From contig VUYT01000009.1 of the NCBI GenBank assembly GCA_008802785.1, positions 310,001 to 374,000 of the forward strand: DNA of 64,000 nucleotides, read 5' to 3'. The notes under the pieces were generated by a model. The model did no database searches and had not been told where the DNA came from. It worked only from the letters and a program-made list of their open reading frames with translations. Origin of the DNA: Symmetrospora coprosmae (Eukaryota > Basidiomycota > Cystobasidiomycetes > Symmetrosporaceae). Positions 1-10,757 of this stretch are shown piece by piece (within the stretch, counting starts at the first letter, position 1; the number at the start of each line of letters is the position of its first letter). The translations under genes were made by a program, and so were the position numbers.

Positions 1-283
1 CGGCTCGCGATGATTCTGTTGTAGCTAAGAGCGACCAGTGGTCCGTGCTCTGCGACGTACAATGAGAGTCTGCCAAGTGCAGGTACAGGGCTGGTGATTG
101 CAGACCGGCCCTCTCTCGCGCATCCGGCCAGAAGTGAGCGGGAAGAAGCCGACGCGCGCAGGGCATGGCGGGGCCTGCCTCTCTCCGCCAGACTCCTGTG
201 CACTTACTCGTTCGACTCGGAGCGATATTGGGGACGATAGTCAACGCTTCCAGCAACATTCTGCGGCGCTCTAAAACGAAGCC

Positions 284-2477
284 ATGGACGCCAACGAGTG
301 AGCCGGCCGTGCTCCGAAGCGCTCGTCAGAGAACGTGTGCCTGATCCCGTCGACGTCGACACTTTGTTACGCGCACAGGTTCCGCCGAGCAGGGCATCAA
401 GCCATCGAAGAGGTCGCAGCGTACTATGAAAAGCTGCAGCTCGGATCAAAAGGCTTTCAAGTCGCTCCGTCCATCCGGCCGGGCGAGATCTATGCCCGGA
501 TCCCAGGTGGGCGGACCTCACCGACAGAAGCTGTTGCAAGGGAACTCATTGTAGCTGGTCCTTGCAGCGTCACCGCCGACTGACGGCGAGAACTTCGAAG
601 AGATCCAGAAGGCTTGGAACGAGCTCGTTCTACCCGGGACCGTGAGCCCATGGCCACCGTGTGCGACTAGCCTCTCCCGCCTGCAACTAACCAACGCCCC
701 CATGATGTTCGCTCGCAGTGCCACTGGCAGCATCCGTCCTTCTTTGCCTACTTCGCCGCCAATTCGACGTTCGAGAGCATCATCGCCGACATCTACACGG
801 GCGCCGCCTCGACACCCGGGTTCAACCACAGCTGCAACCCCGTCTCGACCGAGCTCGAGCAGGCCATGACGGGATGGGTGGGCCAGCTGCTCGGCCTCGA
901 CGCTGAATCGTTCACGAAGAACGGCGTGATCCAGGGGACGGCGTCCGAGTCGGCCCTCATTGCCACGATTGCGGCGCGCGAGCGCGCGATCCGCCTCTTG
1001 CTCGCAAAGGGCGCGTATGCGAGCCGCGAGGAGATACTGCCCAAGATGGTCATGTACGGCTCGACGCAGACGCACAGCCTGGGCGCCAAAGCGGGTCTCG
1101 TGCTCGGCATACAGTTCAGGGCGCTCGAGACGGCAGCGCGGGACAGCTGGGCCCTGCGCGGCGACACGTTCGAGCATGCCATCAAGGAGGACAAGGCCAA
1201 GGGTTTCATTCCTTTCATGTTGAGTGCGTGCCTACCTTTGCGCTTCGAGAAAGCTCCCCACTATGCTGACATCTCGACGTGCCCTCGCAGTTGCTACTGT
1301 TGGCTCGACCAGCAGCGGCACGACAGACTACATCAGCGAGCTGTGCAATGTTGGTGAGTCAATGCTCCTCAGCAAAGCTCGTCTATTGAGAAACAGCTGA
1401 CGCGCTTCATATGCGAATTGACAGCTAAATCGCACCAGGAGATCTACATTCATGTCGATGCCGCCTGGGCCGGTGTATGTAAGTACAGCCTGGCGTTCGG
1501 AAGCGTGTTCGAAAGCAATAAACAACTGCTCCTCCTCTCCTCGTGCGCTGCCAGACCTCGCCCTGCCCGAGCAGCGCCAAGATCTCGCTCTGGCCGCCAT
1601 CAATCAGCGCGGCGAGACAATCGCAGATAGCTACACTGCCGTGTCCGACGAGGCTGCTGCTGCATCCGGCGGCAAGGAACGGCAGCTCGACACGTACGGC
1701 GAGGTGCACAGCTTCTGCACCAACTTGCACAAGAGCGGGGTGGGTTGCTATCTATCGGTTAGCCGGACTCTACCTCGAGGATGATGCTGAGACGACAGGC
1801 TTTCGCGCGCAGCTCGTCACGTTCGACTGCTCGACGTTCTTCATCCGCGACTCTGCGCTCCTCACCGAGGTCCTGGACGTGACCCCGCCCTTCCTGCGTA
1901 ACCAGACAGGGTACGGCGCGGTGACAGACTACCGGAATTGGGGCCTGACGCTCGGGCGGCGGTTCCGAAGTCTCAAAATCCTGTTCATGCTGCGCTCGTT
2001 CGGCGTGTCCGGGTTCCAGACGCACTTGCGCCGGACCATCGCGCTCACGGAGCGCCTCGAGGAGCTCGTCGAGAACGATGACGATTTCGAGCTCGTCACG
2101 AGACGAAGCCTCGCGCTGCTCGTGTTCCGCCTGCATCCCGGTGGGCTCCGAGGGGATGCGAAGGCCGTCGAGGACCTCAACAAGCGGCTTTATGCAAATC
2201 TACACAAGCGGACCTCGATCCAGCTGAGTGGGTGGCTACATGCAGGTGGAGATGCGAGCCCAAGAGACGGAGCTGACAATCTCGCTGCCTGCGCACAGCC
2301 TCGACCGTGATTGGGGGCACGTTCTGCATCAGATTCGCGGTAGGAAGCCCTGGCACGCGAGAGGAACACATTCTCGAAGCATGGGCGTCTATCCGGCAGG
2401 CGGCCGACGAGGAGCTGCAGCTGGGGGTAGCGAGCGCCAACGGGGCGGACGACTCAACCACCGACGGACAGGCGTGA
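284..2477 (+). CDS. Aromatic-L-amino-acid decarboxylase (PLP-dependent, group II)
   Basis: This enzyme should remove the carboxyl group of aromatic amino acids (DOPA, tyrosine or tryptophan type) using pyridoxal phosphate in the cytosol. Nine exons joined at GT-AG sites give 538 residues: 284-297, 379-506, 568-641, 719-1223, 1291-1353, 1425-1478, 1555-1739, 1813-2227 and 2299-2477. The family landmarks appear in order: N-terminal MDANEFRRAGHQAIEE, then WQHPSFFAYFA, HVDAAWAG with the cofactor aspartate, and NLHKSGLVTFDCS with the Schiff-base lysine. The C-terminal block is TVIGGTFCIRFAVGSP. The start fits because the family begins almost exactly there. One oddity is Ser where most relatives have Trp directly after the catalytic HK pair. 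The exact substrate cannot be told from sequence. The family call is firm. Confidence 0.92.
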
Positions 2478-2949
2478 AATGAAGGGCAGACGGGTTATGC
2501 GAGCAGTGCATCTCCATTTCCTGTTCGGATCGCTCAAACGGTGGTGTAGACAGGAGAATGAGCTGCAGCCGGACCCAACCCCGAAGAGCTGCTGACCGAG
2601 GCAATCCAATCGCGATTGGGATCCGGAGATGATCAACGATTGGATCGCGTCGAGCTTCGCTTTGGCGGCAGTGTGACGCGTTTTGTTCAGCATGAAAGCC
2701 CGTCCCATCTCTACATCCTCTGTCCTGTTGATATCGTGCTGCTGATCTGATCTGTGCTGCAATGGATGAAGGTGATTGCGATAGAGGCATTCCTCGCTGC
2801 TGCTGCTGCTGCTGCCCTCTCTCCTTCCCAGGCGCCTCCGCCCTTGTTTCTCCCACGCCGTCAACCAGCTTGCTCCCTCCTCCAGCTCTTGCAGGGCAGT
2901 CCAGCTAGGCAGAGGCAGAGGCGCATAGCAGCAGTGCAGAGCAGGCAGT
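2478..2949. other. Intergenic, with CTG repeat
   Basis: This 472-base gap separates two same-strand genes. It holds the 3' end of the decarboxylase and the promoter and leader of the PAS/GATA gene. A run of CTG units lies near 2794-2815 and the rest is pyrimidine-rich. I see no gene. Confidence 0.6.
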
Positions 2950-5900
2950 ATGGCCTCTGACGACGTTGCTGTCGGCCAGCGGGATGCCGGGCAGCAGCAG
3001 CAGCAGCAGCAGCATGGCCAGCCACAAGAGCTCCCCAACCACCTCCCAGGACTCGGACAGACGCGGTGCTACTGGGCCATCATGGACAGCATGATGAACT
3101 TCAGATACCTGGATCCAGTCCTGCAGTCTCACATGCAAGAGGTGAGCTGAAGCTCTGTCGCTGATTGTGCTGCCTTGCTTGCTTGCTTGCTCGCTTGCAC
3201 GCTCCCCCGGGGGAGAGCACCCAATCGGATCGGGATGGGCGGCGGCGCTGTGAGCGGATGCGGGACGCGGGGCTGCTTCTTAGGGCCATGCATGGAAGCT
3301 CTTCCAATCCTCATTCTCCCTTCTGCAGCATCCGGCTGTCCTCCTACGTCCCCATCCTACCCTTCGCCTCACACTCCGTGGCCGCGCCCCCTGGCTGCTT
3401 GCCCTGTTTCGGGCTGACTGGAGGGCTTGGAGGCGCAAGGGAGGGTGGCGACTGCCTCCCCACCTGCGATAGATACGGACACGCCTTCACTGCCTCAGAC
3501 ACCCAAAGTACACTGACTGACATGCTGTTTCAACCGCACTACTCATCCCCAGCAAGCACCCCTGATGCTCAGCAAGAACCTTGTCGACTTCATCCACCCA
3601 GACGAACGCGACGCCGCCCAAGCCGACTTTGCGAAATTCAGATCGTCGACGACCATCTTTGGCTCTGTAACGAGGTGCAGATATGCCAGGACAAACCACT
3701 GCAGGACTCTCCTGGGCGCGCAGAACCCGGAGCTTGACCCGGAAGGACAGGGCAAATACCTTGACGAGCATGTAAGTAATGCCTTGCCGGCTGCCTGAGC
3801 TTGTCCCTGCTTGACGACCTTCACCACTTCTTGTCTCCTCAGTGGATGGCCTGCAGGGTTACCGCTAGTGTCATTGCGGACAATACCGTCCTCACCTTCT
3901 TCCATGGCTTACAGGGTGTGTGGGCGCTCACTCTGTTCACCTCGGGGGCCGCCAAGGCTAACGCATGCATCGCCGTATAGACGTCAACGCGCAAGCCGAC
4001 AACGACGAGAAGCACTTGAACGATTGGACGAACTGGTGCGGCCCGCGAGTCGGCAGTCCCTCGCTCGAATACCTCTCGCCCAGTCAGCGCAACCAGCTCG
4101 CCTCCGCCTTCCAATCATGCCAAGACGCGTCTGAAGAAGTCGATGCAAAGATTGCGAGGAAGGAGCAGGGCAGCAACAGCAACGAATCATCGAGCTACGT
4201 CTTCCAGATTCTGGGCAGCAACTCGGGCGAGGTCATCTTCACATGGCCGCCAACGAGCCCGACTGGCAATGGCAAAGATCTCGCCTTGTACGGTCCGCAG
4301 AGCAGCGACGGCGAGGAGAGGTACTCGGCTGCCGAGTACGCTGCTCTCGCGAGGGGCGTGGCCCAGAAGCCGAGGACGCATGTCGCGGCCGAGACGAACT
4401 GCACAAAGCGCTTCCAGTCGCAGCATCCCATGTGGGTTGAAAAGGGATCATTACCTTGTGCATGCGTGGCTCATGCATCTGACGCAAATCGCATTGCATC
4501 GGCGTGACGCCTGCAGTTTGAAAGATAACGAGCTGCACAATATCGAGAGCGTCGTCGTCACATACCAGTCCCTCACCTTTGTCTGCTTCCAGACAGGCGG
4601 GATCTGGCTGAACAGCAAGTCTCTCTCAATGGCGAGTGACGGAAACGGCTTGTCCAGCTCGAGCCATCTGAAGCGCAAGAACGACGATCCGGGAGTTGAT
4701 GCAGTGACAGAGGAAACCATGAAGAGGTTGCGAGCGGCAACGAGCAATGATGACGGTGAGTGGCGAGTGGCTGACTGTCGCACAGCGAGCGCATCTGATC
4801 CCGCTTGTTCGGAACGTTAAGACGCCACGACAGCAATACTCGGCTCTTTCGGCCACACATCACAAGAAGGAGACCCGAGCAGCCAGTTCCAGCCGTACGG
4901 CCAGTCCTGGGCCGGTGGCGTCAATGACCAATCTCTCCAGACGCCCTACTATCAGAGCTCGACGTACCCGAGCGTCTACTCGTCTATGTTCCAGTCGGAT
5001 CCAGGGCACGCGGGCGGCTTCATGACTGGAAGCACCGAGATTCCTCCCATGTCTAACCCACCCAGCGCGAGTACAGCAAATGGCGGGTCCAACACTGCAG
5101 ATGGCCTGCAGAACCTCGCTCTGGCCTCGTCTACATCGTACTACTCGGACTACAACCCCGCGCAGCAGTACTCGCAGCTCGACAGCAACGGGACGCAAGG
5201 CGGGGAAGGTGCCATCGCGTACGCACAGACACCACGCGCGCCGAGTGCCGGCACAGGTCTTGCAGGTCCGGGCGGCGACCACAGCGGGAACGAGTCGCAG
5301 GCAGAAGGATCTGCATCTGGGCTGCCGGGGGCGCAGCCTGTGCTCCACCGCGTGCGCAAGAACGACCGGAACCGCATCTGCACCTCGTGCGGGACGACCA
5401 ACTCGCCCGAATGGCGGAAAGGGCCGTCGGGAATCAAGACGCTGTGCAATGCATGCGGGCTGCGCTACTCGCGCGCACAGGCGAGGAAGGCCAAGCGGGC
5501 GCAGAAGGAGGCGGACGCCGAGGCGGCGCGGCTGGCACGGGCGGCCATGATCGCCAATGGGGAGGACCCGGCGCATTTGGAGCAGCAGGTCATGGTCCCG
5601 CAGTCGTACGGAGCAGGCGGTGGACCAGGCATTCCGGCACCGTTGCAGCTGAACGGGATCGGTGTTGGCTCGACGAGCGGCTCAATGGTACATGGCGGTG
5701 GCGGCGGTGGCGGCGGTGGCGGCGGTGGCAGCGAGAACCACACGCCCAATTCGCCATACCTCAACGTCGGCGTCGGCGATTACGGTCAGGGCGACTACAG
5801 CCAGGGAGCGTACGGCGTCGGCGTCAGCGCGACGACGGGGCTAGATGTGGGGAGCGCATTGCCGCCGCTTCCGCTGTCCGCCGCATCGCACCACAGCAGC

Positions 5901-6080
5901 CACCACGAAGAGCAGGGGCATCTTGGAGGCGGCAACCAAGGCGATGACACGCAGGTCCCCTCTGCGGCACAGACCAACTACAGCTATGGTACTTTTCACG
6001 GGTTTACGCCGTACGGCGAGTGGAGCCCTGCGAGCAATGGGTCTTTCGCGCAGCAACAGAACGGCGGGGGTGTGCAATAG
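2950..6080 (+). CDS. PAS-domain GATA zinc-finger transcription factor, WC-2-like
   Basis: Six exons (2950-3141, 3553-3771, 3843-3915, 3981-4431, 4517-4755, 4834-6080) give 806 residues. A PAS-type domain starts near residue 27 ([20 protein letters not shown]) and continues through [14 protein letters not shown] single GATA finger lies near residue 530, [16 protein letters not shown] then [18 protein letters not shown]-x2-C-x18-C-x2-C followed by a basic tail. PAS plus an x18 finger is the layout of White Collar-2, the DNA-binding partner of the WC-1 photoreceptor; AreA-type nitrogen regulators have x17 fingers. A KRKNDDPG-type basic stretch could be a nuclear signal. The C-terminal third is disordered, with a Gly run near 5695-5728. 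It could instead be a separate basidiomycete PAS-GATA regulator, so no symbol is given. Confidence 0.82.
5695..5728 (+). repeat. GGT/GGC repeat coding for polyglycine
   Basis: A GGTGGCGGC-type tandem repeat inside the last exon of the PAS/GATA gene encodes about eleven glycines in a disordered region C-terminal to the zinc finger. Such tracts commonly vary in length between strains. Confidence 0.85.
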
Positions 6081-6595
6081 CCGCGGCCGCCACATCAGCC
6101 AGACACGAACCGGGGGCAAGACACGTTCTTCCGGCGCACATTCACATACTCATTCGTCACTTCTGTCTTTTCTCGCCACCAGGCCTTCTCAGTCCTCCCC
6201 GTCTCTCCGGGTTCCGGTTCCAACCATGTCGTGACCACCATGCCCCACCTGTTGTCCGTCCGTGCCCGCCTGTTCCTGTCGGAACGGCGCAGTGCCAATC
6301 AAAGCGTCTGTCAAGAAATGCAAGTGCAATGAAGCAATGCGGTATGCACATGGCTTTCAAAGTCAGGCCATAGCGGTTGTTGGCCGGACCTCCGTAATCG
6401 CCGCAGTGGCAAGGCGGAGTGGGGCCTCCCCGCCGGTCGGTCGCAACGACGGCTTGCAGGATCTGCGTCCAGCTTGAACTTCTACTCCGACACGGCAGCT
6501 GTTCGTCTTTCTCTTTCGCAGCACACCTCTCCAGCCATCGATCATTCGAGCGATATCAAGGACTCTGAGCAGGGTGCCGTTCCCTGTGCCTGACC
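6081..6595. other. Intergenic
   Basis: This gap of 515 bases lies between the PAS/GATA gene and the first MYND gene on the same strand. It has C/T-rich stretches and no open frame that resembles a gene. It presumably carries the terminator of one and the promoter of the other. Confidence 0.5.
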
Positions 6596-8440
6596 ATGTC
6601 TGCCATATCACGTGTTAGTCGCGCCTTTTCTGGGAGACGAAGCAGCGGCAGACGAATGCTGCAAGACTGACAGCTCCTGGCCTCCCGACCGTCAGGACGA
6701 CATCATCGCATCGCTGAACCTCGATCCATCTGGTACAAGCGCCTCAGACCAAGACAAGGACAGGCGCATCGAGCTGGCGCTCCGAGGTGAGCGTGCTCCG
6801 TCGACCTGAGGAGGTCCGGCGACTTGCACAAGCGCCGACTATAGGCCTACGTGTGACGGTCCACAGCATGTCAGCGTACCCAGTACTACCTCCCTACACT
6901 CAGCGCGACCCTTGACCCGGACATCCTGCAGCCATGGACTTTCCGCCGAGTCGGCTCAGGCAGGGCCGCGGCGCACTCGGACGAAGAGAGTCTCCACAAG
7001 CGCTTCCGCATGGTCAACTATGGCGAAGCGAGTCAAAACTCCTTTGGAGTGCTTATTGACGTAAGTAAGGCTCTGGGCTGCGGATTGACAGCAGACATGG
7101 CGGCGTACTGCTGATCTTGCTCAATTCATCGACAATCAGTGCACGCCGTTCTCCGAGCTACGACAGGCCAGTCTCCTTCACCAATTGCGCATGGTGCATA
7201 AGGAAGACGTCGCAAAGCTGATTCGATCGAGCACCTGTCAGACCCTGGTCTTCATCGCGATGGCCGCCGAAGAGAATGCGGCTGGATCGCGCTGCATCAT
7301 CATCCAAGACAAAGAGCACGACGAGAGCGCGATCTGCATACGCGTTGCGGATGTGCGACAGATCTTCGACGCTTCGAGTGGAACGCGCTCCCTCGCCAAG
7401 GGCAAGATCAATAAGGGACAACCGGTCCTCGTCGTCTTCTACCGGCACGAGACGAGCGCGGACGTGGTGAACAACCACTGCTCGACTCTTCCCTGGGTCA
7501 GGAAGGTCACAAACAAGAGGGAGTCTGCAAAGCGCGGAATGACCCAGCTTCGGACTGTCACCGCTGATCCAACAGAGCAGCACATGCTGCTACGTGCACT
7601 CGAGGGCAATGCGGTCCGGCTGAAGAGTGGCTACACCGGCCCGCAGGGCATCGGCGCCAGATGGCCCGAGGAGGATGGTTGGAAGATCTCGTTTTTGATG
7701 CCCATGGCTCCGATGAATGCGGAGTCGATAGGACGGCTGCAGGTGGCCCCGCAATGCTCTGCAGAAGGGTGTGGAGAAGAGGCTGCCTCGCTTTGTGGAG
7801 GCTGTAGCATCTCGTGGTTCTGCTCGAGGGGTAAGTGATGTTTTCTGCTACCTGTAGAAAAGGAATGTGCTGATGCACTATACTCGACCATGCCCCAGAC
7901 TGTCAAGTTTCCGCATGGCCGACGCACAAGACCATATGCAAGGGGGCCGCGGATGGCCCACACTACATTGTCAAGCACCGCTGGGAGTCTAAAATCTTCC
8001 GAGTCAAGCTCAACGTCAATGACTGCGTGCTCGATACTGCACATGCGGCACTCGCGCCGGTGGTGCGAGAGGCTGTCCGGACGCCGGTCCCAGACACTCA
8101 CGGATCCAAGCGGTTCGCGGTGAAGCTGCAGAGTCAGCTGGACATGACAAGCCTCTTTGATCAAACGAAATCGGGACCTTGCATGCTGAATGATCCGAAG
8201 AGGGAGGTGGAGGGCCGTGCGTGCTTCTTGTCTGGCTGTCCTGGCCTCCTTCCAAGCTGACTCGTCCTCCGGACCCCAGGCATCTTTGAGGAAGACTGTC
8301 CAGACTTTGCAAAGATCATCAAGCTCATGCGGGAGAAGGGTAGAGACTCAAAGAGGCTCTTCATGTATGCGCAGCGGGTCGACGATGCCACGCTCAAGCT
8401 GTACCACCAGGATCTCCCCAGTCAGGAGCTCAGGTGGTAG
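6596..8440 (+). CDS. MYND zinc-finger protein, tandem copy A
   Basis: First of three adjacent head-to-tail paralogues. Exons 6596-6613, 6696-6786, 6867-7060, 7140-7166, 7242-7830, 7899-8216 and 8280-8440 sum to 465 residues in frame. A MYND finger (C-x4-C-x7-C-x2-C-x5-C-x3-C, then a His/Cys pair) spans the exon junction near 7760-7950, ending in DCQVSAWPTHKTICK. It is preceded by about 250 residues of an unrecognised conserved domain (ADVRQIF, GQPVLVVFYRHE, PTEQHMLLRALEGNAVRL) and followed by a conserved tail ending LYHQDLPSQELRW. MYND fingers usually mediate protein contacts. The first exon is tiny and ends in an Arg codon before DDIIASL, as in the sister genes; this shared pattern fixes the start. 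The segment 7167-7241 is either a GC-AG intron or retained coding sequence. Biological role unknown. Confidence 0.8.
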
Positions 8441-8612
8441 AAGCGGTCTCTTGTAGGTTGCAGGGACTTGCAATAGATACGTTTCCAGGGTGCTGTCTTT
8501 CGCGGCAGGAAAACAACGGCACCCGTCGCGTGCTGTCGTGGATGTCCAAGTAGTGCCAGAAGTCCGACAGCTACCTCACAGGCAACCATATGCATCTGAT
8601 CCGCCTATCGCC

Positions 8613-10447
8613 ATGGCCATCGCACGTGTTCGTTTGGGAGGAACCGCATCCATCGCGCTCGGAGAGCATAGCAGCAGCAGCAGCAGCATGACTGACGAGG
8701 AGACGTCTTCCACTTCGCACAGGACGACATCATCGCGTCGCTGAACCTGGACCCGTCTGGAACCCGCGCGACTGACGCAGAGAAGGACAAGCGCATCGAG
8801 CTCGCTCTGCGAGGTGCGACCCGTGCACCCTTGGCTGCCCAGAGCGGCTCAGTGACTGGCTTCTGACGACAACCAGCTCTATCCTTGCTCCTCTCCTAGC
8901 ATGCCAACGCCTTCACTATAACCTTCCCACGCTGGCCGAGACGCTCAACCCGGATGGCCTCGCGGCGTGGAAGTTTGGCGACGCCTCTGCCGGCAAAGAC
9001 GTAGACGAGCACAAGCTGGAGAAGCGGTTCGGCATTGTCAGCTATATGGAAGCAAACCGCAACTCCATGGGCATCACCAATCAGGTTGGTCTGCTCCGGA
9101 CAGCGCCGCATGCTCAGATATTGACGTAGGCCTGCCCCTTGTACACAGACACCAACCGTATTCGAGGAACTCCGTCAGGTGCGCTTCTGTTATTGTGCCC
9201 GCATGCACTGCGTGACCATGCATGCTGATACAGTTCCCCCCCTCGCAGACACTGATGTGCATCGGCATGGCCTCGGAGGAGAACCCCGCCGCGTCGCGCT
9301 GCATCGTCATTCAGGACAAGGACCAGGAGAGCGGCATCTGCCTACGCGTCGCCGATGTACGCGAGGTCCATGACCCAGTCGTTGCTAAATCGAAGCAGGC
9401 GTCACTCAAGGATCAGCGTGGCCAGCCGGTCCTCGTCGTCTTCTTCAATCACGACGACCGGACACGGATGGATCCTCAGCAATCCAACTCCCTTCCCTGG
9501 CTCAGCAAAGTCCTAGACAAGAAGGAAGCCTCCAAGCGTGGCATCAAGTCCGTCAGGAACGTCACAGCCAGCCCCACGGAACAGCATATGCTGCTTCGCG
9601 CTCTGGAGGGCAATGCCGTCCGGCTCGAGAGCAGCTATACAGGGCCGAAGGGCGAGACGGCTCGGTGGCTCGAGGAAGAAGGCTGGAAGGTCTCGTTCCT
9701 GCTGCCAATGGCGCCGCTGAACGCAGAGTACCTGGCGAGATACCAGGTCGCGCCTGCCTGCGCGGCAGAGGGATGTGGCAAGGAGGCCTGGTCTTCCTGT
9801 GCCGCCTGCGGCATCACCTGGTACTGCTCAAGAGGTCGGTCCCGCCTGTTGTCTCGACGTCGTTCTGCTACAAGCTGATTCTTGGACGGATCGCCTTTCT
9901 CAGACTGCCAGACCGCTGGCTGGTCCTCCCACAAGACGGTGTGCAAAGAGAGCGCCGATGCGCCACACTACCTCGTCAAGCTGCAGAAGGAGCAAGCGCA
10001 GTATGCCATGAAGATGAACGTGAATGACTGTGCCGTCGACACTTTGCACGGCCGGGCGCTCATGCCGTCCCGTCAGCGGGCGAAGATTGCTGTGCCAGAC
10101 AAGTACGGCAAGAAGCGGTTTGTGGTCAAGCTGCAGAGCCCGCTGGACATTGGACCTGCGGCGTCGAGCGCTCCAATCATGCTGAATGATCCGACGCGAG
10201 AGATGGAGGGCCGTGAGTGCTGTTTACCAATGAGCGGCTCCAAGCGCAAGCTGACATGCTTCCCGGCTGATGATGCCGCACCTCAGAGATCTACAGGAAA
10301 GACTGCTCGGACTACGCTCAGATCATCAAGCTCATGCGGGAGAAGGGGAGGGATCAACAGCGGCTCTTCATGTACGCGCAGCGCGTAGACGACGGGACGC
10401 TCAAGCTGTATCATCAGAACCTTCCGAGCCAGCAGCTCCGCTGGTGA
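8613..10447 (+). CDS. MYND zinc-finger protein, tandem copy B
   Basis: Second of the MYND paralogues, 172 bases after copy A. Exons 8613-8627, 8723-8813, 8900-9084, 9149-9178, 9249-9834, 9904-10212 and 10287-10447 sum to 458 residues. It is the closest relative of copy A, sharing RCIVIQDKDQESGICLRV, PTEQHMLLRALEGNAVRL, the MYND finger ending DCQTAGWSSHKTVCKE, and a tail ending LPSQQLRW. Intron positions match copy A; here the intron at 9179-9248 has an ordinary GT donor. The short gap and matching structure indicate recent tandem duplication. No catalytic motif (for instance SET) is present, so it is not a SMYD methyltransferase. Function unknown. Confidence 0.82.
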
Positions 10448-10757
10448 CCGCTGCAATAGCTCCTCTCCGCGTAGGGCCGCGAAGTCAGTAGCGTCGGAGG
10501 CTCCGGATCAACAGCCGGCCTTCCCGCTCCTCCCGCCCGCACCGACCCCGTACGTCGCGGAGGTGGCTAGCTCTCGTCGTCATGGTCGCATCGGGAGGAC
10601 GCTTTGGCGTCGCGGACAAAAGCTGATCGGATTTCCTGACGATGGAAGGCGAATGCGGTCGCAGGCGGACTTGCCTCGCCCTTCCTCGTCCACTCTCTTT
10701 CTCCCTGTCCTCCTTCGGCCTTATCCTCCAGACCACGCCCTGAAAGCCGTACGAGCC
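10448..10757. other. Intergenic
   Basis: These 310 bases lie between MYND copies B and C. They are GC-rich with a C/T-rich stretch just before the copy C start and show no gene. Confidence 0.5.

Noticed and set aside
518-1177. A 219-residue minus-strand frame over the decarboxylase
   Set aside because: It is antisense to conserved decarboxylase exons and lacks family resemblance.
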